A DNA stretch of 64,000 nt from Trichoplax adhaerens (Eukaryota; Placozoa; Uniplacotomia; Trichoplacea; Trichoplacidae). Of this stretch, positions 38,901 to 50,533 are shown in pieces. The notes below the pieces were generated by a model. It was not told the origin of the DNA, made no database searches, and saw nothing but the letters and a program-made list of their open reading frames with translations. Positions within the stretch are counted from its first letter, which is position 1, and the number at the start of each line of letters is the position of its first letter. Location: contig NW_002060946.1 of assembly GCF_000150275.1 (NCBI RefSeq), positions 2,809,454 to 2,873,453 of the forward strand, written 5' to 3'. A program made the position numbers and the translations under genes.

Positions 38901-40711
38901 ACATTGACTTCCTACCATCCATCTATTTTATAATGATAAATTCATTACGTGGTTAGTCAGTTATGTTTTGACTAGACTTTATAAATAATAATATGCAGCA
39001 ATAATGTTAGTTTTTTCGTTCAGGCAGAACACTAGATCGATAAATCTACTAGTAGTTTTGATGTAATGCTGATATGTACTGCGCAGTGCAATATCAATCT
39101 TGCTTAATTAGTTGTTCGCGGTAACAAACAATATTAGAAATACTGTAGTTGCCATTGCTTGACCTTTTTATATTAATATTATGAAATGACCTATCTGTAC
39201 ATTAAACTTAATAATAAAACTGTTTTGATTATGTAAATTAATTGCAATAGCTTTATCCAATAATATATGGAATATTAGTGTAATGTAATGATAACAATAA
39301 TGGAAGCTATAGATTAATTAAGTAGAAATAGGGTAAATGAAGTACGGTGTACACTTATACTCGTATAGTACAATAATTTTGAGGTTAAATGTGCGTATTT
39401 TTAAGTGTGCATCGCCGTTAGCAATCTAGTAAAGACAATATGCTCGTATTTATGCTAGTTAATAAAATTAAGTATCATACTGTAATGCGTTGCCTTTATA
39501 AAATGATTGCATGTATTCTAATGTTAAATACAGTGACATCAAGGTGGCCTGCAATAAACCAATTTCTGTATTAAAAAAATAGATGTTTTCCAACACACTC
39601 TACACCTTCAGATTGTATATCTGAAATATGTGGGTGCGTTGCTAACACTAAGGTAATATATGTAGCTAATACCTATAAAGAGAAACAGGTTTTAACACTA
39701 ATGAATGATTTGTTTATAGTGTGTCAAGAACACAACGTGCCGCCATATACCGTATGAGATTGGGATAGGAACATGTGACCATATGACAAAAACAACAAAA
39801 TAATAGTAATTTATTGGTTAATGAGCTAAAAAATTTTACTAGGAAATCATTGGATATTTCATTAACAAGGCTCTCTATCAATATTGCATTGCTATACAAT
39901 ATAATAAGCATTAGTATCAGTAATCAACATGTAAAAGGTGCAACAGATGCTATCGTTGTTTAAACTAAATAGCATGCTAATTTACAAGAATTGTGACTTA
40001 CACTTCTTTGCCATCGTATTGTCTATACTGGCTTAGGTAGATTCCAAAAAGACTTTCTGTCAAATCAGCTTTAAATTCCAGCTTCAAGTAGTAAGTACCA
40101 AGTGCTAAAGGAGTATCTACCATCATATATTGATATTCATACTTGGAGTAATATCCAACTTCCTTTAAAGTAATTAATTTATCGGCAGCAAATGATTCAT
40201 CAGTAGACAAGAGGGGCTCCTTGGTTAATTCCATCATTTTCCTGTGAATCAAGATGATATCGGTCGATTTCACCAATTTAAATTCGGCAACATTAGTACC
40301 GTTGAATTTTTTGCCCAACACATCGATATCAAGACTGAATTCATAGTGTACTGGTTCAACATTGCCTGGTAATCGAATGTTATTCATTACTGCTTTGCTA
40401 CCAGTAAATGGTGTTGGTGCAGGAGCTGTAGGCATAGGTTTCTTCTGTTGTTGGTTCAGTTGTGGTCTACCAGTTGTTGGTCTACCAACAGTTGGACCCA
40501 TCGTGGGTTCTTCAGTCATTTTATCTGTAGGTTTTTCAGTACTTTGGGTCTCCCCGTGTGATGCTAATGCTCTTCCAGTCAACCCTGCACTTACTCCAAC
40601 TATTATAATGACAACTACTACAACAATAGCGGCAATGATCAATTTGCGTTTAGTAAAGTAGTAGCCATCTTTGGCTTTTCTAGATGTTTCATCTTCAATT
40701 TCCATCTGCAT
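32901..40711 (-). CDS. M1 zinc aminopeptidase N-like ectopeptidase (gene G), complete
   Basis: Twenty exons on the minus strand, in transcript order: 40002-40711, 38735-38922, 38540-38625, 38294-38414, 37867-38021, 37553-37666, 37054-37191, 36720-36785, 36500-36565, 36189-36382, 36007-36089, 35675-35805, 35487-35542, 35175-35322, 34924-34997, 34446-34553, 33947-34114, 33656-33796, 33180-33267, 32901-33053. They join in frame into 995 residues, the usual size. Residues 1-23 are cytosolic, about 24-45 form one Val/Ile-rich membrane helix and about 50-105 a Thr/Pro-rich stalk, giving type II topology. GAMEN (379-383) binds the substrate amino terminus. HELAH (415-419) followed after 18 residues by Glu438 in NEGFA completes the zinc site. 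The Tyr before KGGSVLRML is kept. The enzyme should remove N-terminal residues from peptides at the cell surface. Nothing is broken. Gene H is a paralogue with the same 3' exon pattern. The family could also be called aminopeptidase A/ERAP-like; the exact subtype is uncertain. Confidence 0.93.
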
Positions 40712-43700
40712 CTTCTGACTATCCTCAATCAGCTAGTTGATTATTCAAGAAAAAGTTAAGTCTCAACAAAGCTCCAACCTACTCCTCAGTGGGATGAAAA
40801 GAAGGATTGAAGAATGACCTCAGCTATAGCTAAGGGATAAATTTATAGGTCTGATTAAAGATAGAATCATGTATTAATTCAATAAACATTTATAGCATCA
40901 GTCAATCAATTAATCGCCCTCTCTTACTATATTTACATTTTGGCGATGCTATCCAGCTGATCTCCTGACGTTGCTCTTTTGCATATTGTTTATACTTGCT
41001 GTACCTGGTACCAAATTAATTTATTATAGTGAATTTAGTTGAATTTACATGTTGAAGTGATGTATTATTAAGAATACCCGTATCATCAAATTAATATAAA
41101 GAGTAGAATTGGAGTAACTGATTACTCTTGTGAGACTGATTCCAATTAAACTCCATTTTTGGGAGGTAGAAAAATATTAAATTAATTCTTTTATGCTTGG
41201 GGTTGATTTAATAATATTTCAATTAATTATTTCTCCGATTGAAGCTCAATTATTTATTCCATAATGTTCTTTTCAAAATAAACTTAGGTTACATAATCAA
41301 GATAGGAATGCATTCTGTCAGATTTTATTGTAGTTATGCTTCCTTGCTGTGATCACTGAGTCCAGTTCGTGTAAGAGTTTAATATGCTTGAAGCAGAGTT
41401 ATGTAGTCAAAAGCAAGCATATTGGTTGCTCCTAGCTTTTAAAGTAGCAAAGTCTAGGCTACTAATATGTCACAAAATGCGGCCTCTTAATTTAATTGTC
41501 TTACCCAACGAAAATTTTCTGAGCGATAATTGCTCGCATTTAATGGGTATTCATTATAATAAAATCGAATTTTTTCAACACGCAATTATAAGCAAGGCTT
41601 CGAGCTTTATTTGAAAATGACTTAGGATGACTTTGACAGCATTTATTAAACAGTTTATATCTGAGTGAAGGAAAATAATGGACATTGTTTTTATATTCTG
41701 CGTTTGAAAATTAATTTCGATAAGTACAGTAGCATGAATATCTTAAGTTCACTGATAACTAGAGTTGAAAGAATGTAAAAAGATACTACAGATGCACGGT
41801 AATAGCTTAGATACTAATTCTTGGCTACAAGATATTAATTTTAAAGGAGTGAAAACTTTGATTTATATGGGCTTTTGTATTATGTAATAATTTTAGTAAT
41901 GCATCGAATTTTGTAACTTTCATCTATTCAAATCAAATGGACTCTTTCACAAAAGTTAATAACGGTTGATTAGGCTATTTTATTGAATTAATAATAAATT
42001 TGATGCAAAATAATGTTTCGTTAATTAAGTTTAACCTAAAGTTTACGAAAATATAGTATTTCCCTTCAAGTATCAAAAAATGAGCATAGTGAATAAAAAT
42101 TAAAATTACAAATTAGAATAGCAAAATATTTTTATACTAATGTATTAATCTAATAGACCAGCCCTTTGTGAAGTCTCTTCCACAAACAAACAACAAAGTC
42201 ATTAAGTCATTAAGATATTAGATCTAACTTGGAGAGTTATGAATGAAAAATATTGCCTTTGCCGTGAAAATCAGATAGAAATATTATTTATAACGACATA
42301 TATTGCGTTTATTATCGATACTTTTGGAAGCATTAACTCTACATCGAGACGAAGACTTCCCTTTGAGGTTCACAGTTCTGTACGCAGTATCATTACTAGC
42401 TCAGCAAATAATAACAATAATGCTGTTTCTAAAATTTCATTGGCTAGTCTTGTTAGCAGTTTTTACCACTTTTGAACTTTGAACTTTTAATCTAGAAAAT
42501 AACTTCAAAATATGATTATACTATAAATGGTCGTAACTTAGTATTTAATGGTAAATAGTATTTTCTTCATTTATTTCATTCTATAGAAACGATATTCATG
42601 ATAACGTTACAGCTCTCTTTCCCGTAGTTGTCGTATAGTTAAGTTTATAGTAAGTGAGTTTCAACTGATATTTACTATTGTAGCCAAGTAATTTGGAAGA
42701 GTTTGTCCGAAAGTCTTTCCGGAATAATTTTTGTAATACATTAATATTCGTGGCTGTCAATTTTTTTTGCGACTTATTGGTATAATTGTTGCCAAGAATA
42801 AATCAATATTTCTCATCCATCTGATAAGCCAATACATTTATGTTCGCAAATATATTATTAATAACGAAAGAATGAATGATTCTCTTCTTGTTTTAGTAAG
42901 TGATAGCTCTAGACGAAACTTGTAGCTAAGCAAGTTTCGATTATGTCTATATGGTATAGACGAAAATCTTACAGTAGTTTAGTTCTATACGAAATTTATG
43001 AATAATTCTATCCCAGCAATAATCAACTAATTTTGTTATAATTAATCAATAATTCTATATCATTAGTAAACAACTGACTTGTGCTTTTTTTAAATAATAT
43101 TTAGTATTGTTCTATAGGAACTTTTGTATTGCTTGGTGTTTAAAATGCCTACACACAGTGTCTCTTCGAGCAAGTTGATTATAAGACTAAACGAATAACA
43201 AAATAGGGCTCTCCCCTTCGTCCTCGCCCTTACACGCGACCGTAAAAGGAACTGCAGGGGTTGAAATGCGACCTAGAGACTTTTGTAATACGCCCTGCCC
43301 TGTGTGTACATTAATGCACAGACTGCCCAATATCGTGAAGTTACGTGGAATGCCTATTTCTAGTTTACTCTTAAATCTGATCTACAAATTTCTTCAATCC
43401 AATGGGTACTGTTAATACCTCGGATCCTGATTTATCTACAAATGGTGTAGTGTTATCTCCTGTGCTTTTAGTGTTTATATTTTTTGTGTTATATATTTTT
43501 ATTAACCGCCATGCAATAGTGCTGTAATCAGTAGCGCACTTTGCAACTGAGTAAACAATCTTTGATCGAATCACATACTTACAACATGCGCGTATAATGT
43601 TCTTCTAAAATATATCTTATGGCTAACATCCGAAATCAGTTATGCATGTAATAAAATAAAGGCAACGCAGCTACTTTACATTCATACTCTCTTTTAGTAG

Positions 43701-44239
43701 TTCCAGACTGTATCAGTACAAAATTCGTACTTATTGCAGACTTGTTATTTTTCTAGTCATTCTATTACAATGTGTTACTACAGAAACCGTACATTGTACT
43801 ACACTGTATAAAACCAATCATTCAGCTAATCTTAGACAGTATTGTATAGTGTATTATTTTAGAAGTACATTTCAGTTGAAATAACCAATGAAATAGTCAG
43901 CCCCACATGATGAGTACATCAAATGATCATTTCCTACCCCTCTCGTTCCTTTTAACTAATCCATTTCTCGCTCGCTATACTTTGCATACTATACTTATAC
44001 ATTTTACTTTACACTATCACTGTCAATAGGTCCAGGCAACATCTACAAATCATGATGATGGTGAGTTATCGGGTTTAGTAAAGCACCATTTTGAAGTTGA
44101 TCATTTCGTCTAATGGCGGACTGGTCAGATAATATATATATATACAGTATGTAAGGAGCTGGCACTTTCATAAAGTTCGTTTTATTTTTAGCCTAATTTC
44201 CGTATACGGAAAAGGTGCGCTCAGCCACGATAACATTTA

Positions 44240-44268
44240 TGATTGTAGTCATTTCAGCTAATTACAGT
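44240..44268. repeat. Dispersed 29-base repeat, copy 2
   Basis: Same orientation as 24618-24646, with one mismatch. The similarity beyond this core is not obvious by eye. Confidence 0.6.
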
Positions 44269-44930
44269 AGGAACATGAAGTACAACAGCACCAGAAGTAA
44301 TTCTGTCACGTTATTTTGCTTAATTTTAATAGTCAGGTAGTGGATTGCAAACCTATGTTATAAATCCGTTTACCGCAGTACAAAGGTAAAAAAAAAAGAA
44401 AACTTTATTAGTTTTAGCTTTAAGGTAAACGTCATTTTTTCCATTTACAGCAACTCTATCTTTTCCCTTACTATGACGTCATAACCAGTAGTCAAGCGCT
44501 GTAACAACTTGAGTCCGTCAATACACTCACTGTATGTAGAGCCCTAGAGACATTTGCCACTAAATATACAGTATACTATTATTCAGAATGTAGCCATAGG
44601 GAGTACTCGTTCTTGTTCTTCACTGTGCTGTGTGTCTATGCCTAGAATACATTAGTAAACAGCAGCCTTATTTCATTGACTATTATTTTACGATTAATAA
44701 TCATTGTTATCCTTCAATTAGCTACTAATAGTGCTAGACTCTAGTCAATTAAGCTACAAGCTGTCATCATGCGTATTACCTACATGTACGCTGTATTCGA
44801 TACTGTTATTGGACCGTACGGTTGGTGGATGCGGACAGCGCAGTCGACAGACATGATTAACTTTTCATCTTTATTCAATGTCGGCAAAGGACTGACGTAA
44901 TATGTCGTATAATGGAATAGATGTTTGGGC

Positions 44931-44986
44931 TATTATTATTATTATTATTGAAAACTTTATAATCAGTCTTGTACAGAGTGTACAAG
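44931..44986. repeat. TTA microsatellite plus short hairpin
   Basis: A perfect TAT/ATT trinucleotide run fills 44931-44949. At 44968-44986 the inverted repeat CTTGTACA-gag-TGTACAAG forms an 8-base-pair stem with a 3-base loop. Confidence 0.8.
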
Positions 44987-45512
44987 GCACCTTAATTCAG
45001 TTTTTCTTGTTCAGAATATCTCTTCAATTAAGGAAGGCTGAACAGACGTGAAAATATGCCGCGCAAGCAGATAAATAATACTCGATTTGAACAGCAGTAA
45101 AATCACAAGAACCAAGATTGTAAAGATTGTAAGCGAGATTGTAATCGATAATTTTCAATAGTTTGCTTGTTTAATGTATTGATGATAAGATTGAATACAC
45201 ACGGCTGATATAAGATAACGGTGGATCCAAATGATCTTAATGTTGATCAACTTGAATAAGCGAGAGAACTTTTCTCGCTTTTACACCATTCAATTTACGG
45301 GTTGAATGATCTAACTAGAGTACAGCAGTGGAATATCAATTTGTTGTGCGTGCATATCCTGTACAAGCTAATATGCCGACTGTTCATGAAAAATGAATTG
45401 GCTAAACGACCGGCAAAGCAGCCTGTAGTGGCTAATTATTCCTCTTTTAATTTTAAGTTGAAGAAACCCGTTAATTAACATGGAATAATAACAACGTGTC
45501 GTGGATGATGTC

Positions 45513-45815
45513 ATAGTCTCATTTAGGATAGTGGTTAGGGATGAAATGAATTGTTATTACTCGATCATCATTTTCATCTATCTCAAAACACTTATTTATA
45601 CCAGTCCTCGTTATGTACTTATGGCTGACTATGACTACCGGATCCGGCCACAATAATAACTGTGATAGTCTCATTTAGGATAGTCCTTAGGGTGAACTAA
45701 ATTGTTATCTACGTGTATATCATCATCTTAAAACGTTTGTTTACCCCCTACCTCATTATATAGTTATGACTGACTATAGCTATTAACACCGGATCTGGCA
45801 ACAATAATTTTTAAC
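45513..45815. repeat. 152-base-period tandem repeat, two copies
   Basis: Copy 1 starts at 45513 and copy 2 at 45665. Shared blocks in order are ATAGTCTCATTTAGGATAG, TTAGGG, AATTGTTAT, CTTATGGCTGACTATGACTA / GTTATGACTGACTATAGCTA, CCGGATC and CAATAAT. It ends about 720 bases before the start of gene E. Confidence 0.85.
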
Positions 45816-46533
45816 CTGCACTAAACTCGGTCAGAAATCAACGACTCTGTATCTAGAAAGTATTGCACTGACGGTATATCATGTGAATCCCGTTTTGAAA
45901 CAACATGACTTGGTACACTAATACGATATGATAGTAAATTATATCGGCTTTCACACTTCTTGGCTACCGTAACAGTTCTGTACTGAATGCAGAAATGTGT
46001 GAGCTCTAATTGGGATTATTTCTAGGAAACTGAGACCCAATCTTAAGAAATCATGGCCGAAGATAATAGTCTTAATCTATCATAGGACAGGATACTTTAT
46101 TTTCATACTTGATATTTGTAGTTACAAGTTTTGACAAAAGTATGGGGTCTTCTTCAACTAGGAATATTTCGCTAGCATGATGTATCAGTCATGCCATATT
46201 CGTAGTACTGGGGCATTTGCTGAGTGTGTTAAAAAGTCGTAACATGCTCCAACTATTAGTCATAGTTTATAAAGCCTTTACTCGAAGGATTCTTTCCTAT
46301 ATTTAACCTTTACATAGGCTACAAGTTTATTCCTTCTAACCACTTCTGTTCCATTAGTAATATATTTTAGTTGCTATCGTTCCCAAATTGGCACAAGGGG
46401 CCAAGTTAATCTCTAACGCCAGACATTACGCGATATTGTAATAAAGCAATAAATCTAACTAAAGCTTTCAACTGTATCTACCAAATTTCACGTAACATAG
46501 ACATCACATTCCATTTTTTAGGTACATCCGAAA

Positions 46534-49500
46534 ATGCGCGTTATTACTCTTTTATTATTGTTTGCACTCATTGTCAATGTAGTGTACGCAGCTACTTTAA
46601 AAGATAGCTATGCTCATATTGCGACATTAGATGATAAAGGAAAGTACGTCATGTATTGGACTATGGACGATAAACTGAAGGTTATGCATGTCGCTATTAC
46701 GGTCCAAACTACTGGATGGATCGGCTTTGGAATTTCTCCTTATACTGGTAGAATGCCAGGATCAGATACTGTCATCGGTTGGGTGGATAACCAAGGGAAA
46801 ACCTACTTGCAGGTAAAAATAGTGACAACTTAACATCATAACTTAAATTTCAAGTCAAGTAACTCAATATTTAGAGATTCACTAATTGGTTTAAACTACT
46901 AAGTGTACAAAACATTTATATATACTTTAGTTACTATTCGTTTGCTATTTTAATGTATAAACCATAATTTTTATATCAAAATTATTACTATCGAACTTGG
47001 ATTACAGGATAGATATGCTACTGGTCATGTCGTTCCAACTTTGGATACTCAACAAGATTATACTTTGATAAGTGGTGAAGAAGCTAATGGAATGACTATA
47101 TTAAAATTTAAAAGAAAATACAATACTAGCGATAGTAGAGATTTACCGCTTGAAGTATGTTGTGAAGCATCATATTAGAATTATTGCTCGCAGAATTTAT
47201 AAAATAAAATAGAGACAATAATTAAATCCCAATACTATCATATCCGCATATTACTTTTACCTTATAATATTTTATATTTGGAGCCTTGGTTTACGGTCGT
47301 GGGCGTTTAATCTTAGTAGATATATACGACGGATCAGTTACGTCTTTACGGCTAATTTGGCGTCAAAGTAGTAATAGAGATAGTCATGCTAATATACTGA
47401 TTATATAAGTATTTGATCTATTTAAACGAAATATGGTATAGGGTGGTACCACAAGATTGATCTGGTCTTACCATAGTTCCGATCCTTCGTCACCGGAAGT
47501 CTACACAAAACATGAATACCAAGGAACTCGTAGCTTAAACCTTTTCAATACTCTTCCTGAAAAGGATAAACCACCAATGCCTAATGATACGAAGACCTTT
47601 GATGTCTTAGCAAAAAATGTAAGTGCTTTATAGTGTTTTCAATGTCTACGCTAGATTAATACGAGTAATAGGCAGAATGATTGCACAGTTTAATGCCAAT
47701 TTATAAATTCTATAAAATTAATTAATTGCAATTCTTTATAGCTATATGTAAAATACAATGCATTTGTTACGTTAACGCTTATTTCAGTAAATCTGTAATA
47801 CTTTTCTTATCAGAATAAAAAAAGACGCCTTTATTCATTGTTAGGTAACCATTCCTGCAGCAGCTACCACTTACTGGTGCACGGCTCTAAAGTTGCCTGA
47901 AGTCAATGGCACAGCACATGTAATTAGGGTAAGAAACGATCATAGTATTTTATATCAATTGAAAACATAGGTTCATTAATGAATATTACTTTTAATTCTA
48001 GTGTTAAAGAATGAGGTCTTTAGATGTAGTATATAATAATATCCTGAAATTAGCTATTCTGCGTGACTCTATTTAAGTGAATAAATGTAATGGTACTTGT
48101 TTTTATGGATGATACTAACAATTCCATTTCACCATTAAATTTATCAGTTGACACCAAAAATACAAAAAGGTAACGAAGGCCTAGTTCATCATATTCTTAT
48201 TTACGATTGCACCTTTGAAGAGCACCTCCATGGAACAAGTGAGGATTGTGACTCAGCTAACATGCCTGAAGGTTTGGGAGATTGCCGTGGAGCAACTTTA
48301 CTCGCTGCTTGGGCCGTGGGCGGTGAGGTAAAGTATTAGATTATTCAGGAATATTTTTGTGTGCTATTTTAACTAATAAAATGTCTCTCACTAATGTCGC
48401 TGGAAATAAAGCCATGCAGAAGGAGCGGTTATTAGAATTTACTAACGGTCATTAAATATGTAACTCCTGTAACTAGGATACATCCCTTCCTGCTCATGTT
48501 GGACTGCCATTAGGGGGGCTATACGGAACTAAATATGTCTTAATGGAAACGCATTATGATAATCCCAATTTACTGTCAGGTTAAGAACCTTTACTATCGC
48601 GTTTATTCGTACTACCATTTACGAGATACAATCTTAGCTGAAATTCTAACTGATTGAATTTTATATGTTTTAGGGGTAGTCGACGCATCTGGCATGACCT
48701 TTTATTATACTCATCAAAAACGGCAATATGACGCCGGTATTCTTGAAGTTGGAAGATCTGTAGGCCCTTTTCAAATGATACCTGAAGGATTAAAGACGTG
48801 GCAGACCATTGGATATTGTTCGGAAGATTGCACTCGAAGGGTATGTAATAACATCTTACTATTATTATATCACGCCTTTAATTAGTGTACTACTGGTATG
48901 TAATGAAAATCAGTATAGAATTTCATTAGTTCAAAATCAGATCTCATTTCGAAGAATTGTATAGTCGTTTCGGGTTCGCCAATAACGTACACATTCAGTT
49001 ATTACTGATTTAAAGTTATCACTTATTGTTTAAATGTTTTTCCTACGCTAAATATATAGAATCTGCCCGCTGCCGGTATTAATGTCCTGGGCGGAATGCT
49101 CCATACCCATTTAGCAGGTTAATATTGATTCTATGCTGTCTAACAAGATCGTATAGTGATACATACATTTATATCGGTATGATGTATACTCATATTCTCG
49201 AGTTCCGATTATATTTTGTGGGTTCATAAATTTTTGGCTGTGGTAGGTCGAACCTTAACGGTCAAACATTACCGTGACGGTAAAGAACTTGCAAATCTAG
49301 CGCATAATCCACATTATGATTTTAATTATCAAGATCTTATGTTTTATAAGCAGGAAATAAAAATCATGCCGGTAACTGTTATTTATTATTAGTTTATTTT
49401 ATTTTATGATGCAGCTACCGACTACGGAATTAATTTAGGAAGTTTTCTTAATATGCCAATTGTATAGGGCGATCAGTTGACCACGATTTGCGGTTATAAC

Positions 49501-50533
49501 ACTGAGGGAAGGAAGAAAGTTACTGTTGTAAGTTAACGCTAAAATTATATACTATTGAGATTCATTATACTTCGCTTAAAAATTAATGTTCTTACAGAAT
49601 CTCGAAATGAGCTTGATGCAATATAGAAAGTATTTATGTGACTCAAATATATATCTATCAGTTAATACATATAGAAAAGATGATCTAAGTACAATTGTGT
49701 AATATGGTAAAAATTTCAATACACGTCTTTATTTTTATGATGATAATGGAAAGGGGGGAATCGGTACGAAAGATGAAATGTGCCTCGGATTTTTTCTTTA
49801 TTATCCAAAACAAGAAATGTCTGTGTGTCTATCTTATGAGAATTATCTTCATATGGTCCCTTATATAAATGCGCTAAGAGCGTAAGTTCCATAACGTTCT
49901 CTGTTTTTATGCTACTGGAATCTTAAGTCAGTTATTTTTTCTATCATTATTAACATCGACATTAGTTTACATATGATATACACCGAAAAGAAATGTTTCT
50001 AACTGTTTTAAAAGAAACTGGTCGTAACTTGCTTTACTTTAACATTTGCTTACATGCCTTCTAATAGAGCTGGTCAAACAGCGCCATATAATGACTATCC
50101 TTCGAAGCCACCATATCTGTGGAACATTTTGAATAATATGACTATCGGGCACGGGAAGCTATTACATACGTTTCATGATCTGATGAAAAATATACAACCG
50201 TATCAGTATTGTGCTGCTCGAGATCATAAACTAATGCAGGAGGTAAGCTATCACTGTATGTAAAATGTTTATCTACAACAGCAGTGATAGCCAGTAAGAT
50301 GACGATCTATAACAAATTGTAGCATTTCTGAACATGATAAAGGCTCAATAAAAGCGTTTAAACATTTACTAATATTAATACTACTTGCACTTTAGAAAGA
50401 AACCATGCCGATTAAGAAATTCATAAGAACTTTGCCTCAAATGGAAATAGCGAATGATGCTAGAAGTATCAGCTATTCAGTTCTTCTAATAATATTTGTA
50501 TCAGCTGTAATTGACTTGCTTATAAGATCGTAA
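46534..50533 (+). CDS. DOMON/copper type II monooxygenase (gene E), complete
   Basis: Thirteen exons: 46534-46812, 47008-47154, 47442-47618, 47845-47928, 48148-48327, 48477-48579, 48674-48840, 49060-49117, 49247-49371, 49468-49527, 49754-49881, 50068-50242, 50396-50533. They join in frame into 606 residues. Exon 9 (125 bases) equals exons 9 plus 10 of genes B-D (86 plus 39), so one intron is absent here. The signal peptide is followed by the DOMON domain (TTGWIGFGISPYTG), then the copper domains with HHI, THY, HTH and EMC. The two-histidine motif is HHI instead of HHM, but all metal ligands remain. The C-terminal tail is hydrophobic and ends in Arg-Ser, so a terminal membrane segment is as likely as a GPI anchor. 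Together with gene F it forms a second subfamily. The start is well placed for a signal peptide. The substrate is unknown. Confidence 0.93.

Larger units (their letters stand above)
40712..46533. other. 5.8 kb spacer between divergent genes G and E
   Basis: This should contain both promoters. No gene is recognisable. Small frames at 41384-41614, 42239-42475 and 43371-43574 (minus) show no motif. A GC-richer patch lies at about 43205-43325. A TTA microsatellite, a hairpin, a dispersed repeat and a 152-base tandem repeat are listed separately. Confidence 0.6.

Noticed and set aside
40362-40661. Plus-strand frame of 99 codons
   Set aside because: It is the antisense shadow of the stalk-encoding exon 1 of gene G.
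42239-42475. Plus-strand frame of 78 codons in the G-E spacer
   Set aside because: It has no recognisable domain, no paralogue in the window and low-complexity Asn/Ser content. Chance is more likely than a gene.
44474-44481. Perfect CRE-like octamer TGACGTCA
   Set aside because: One such octamer is expected by chance in a window of this size, and it is about 2 kb from gene E and 3.8 kb from gene G.
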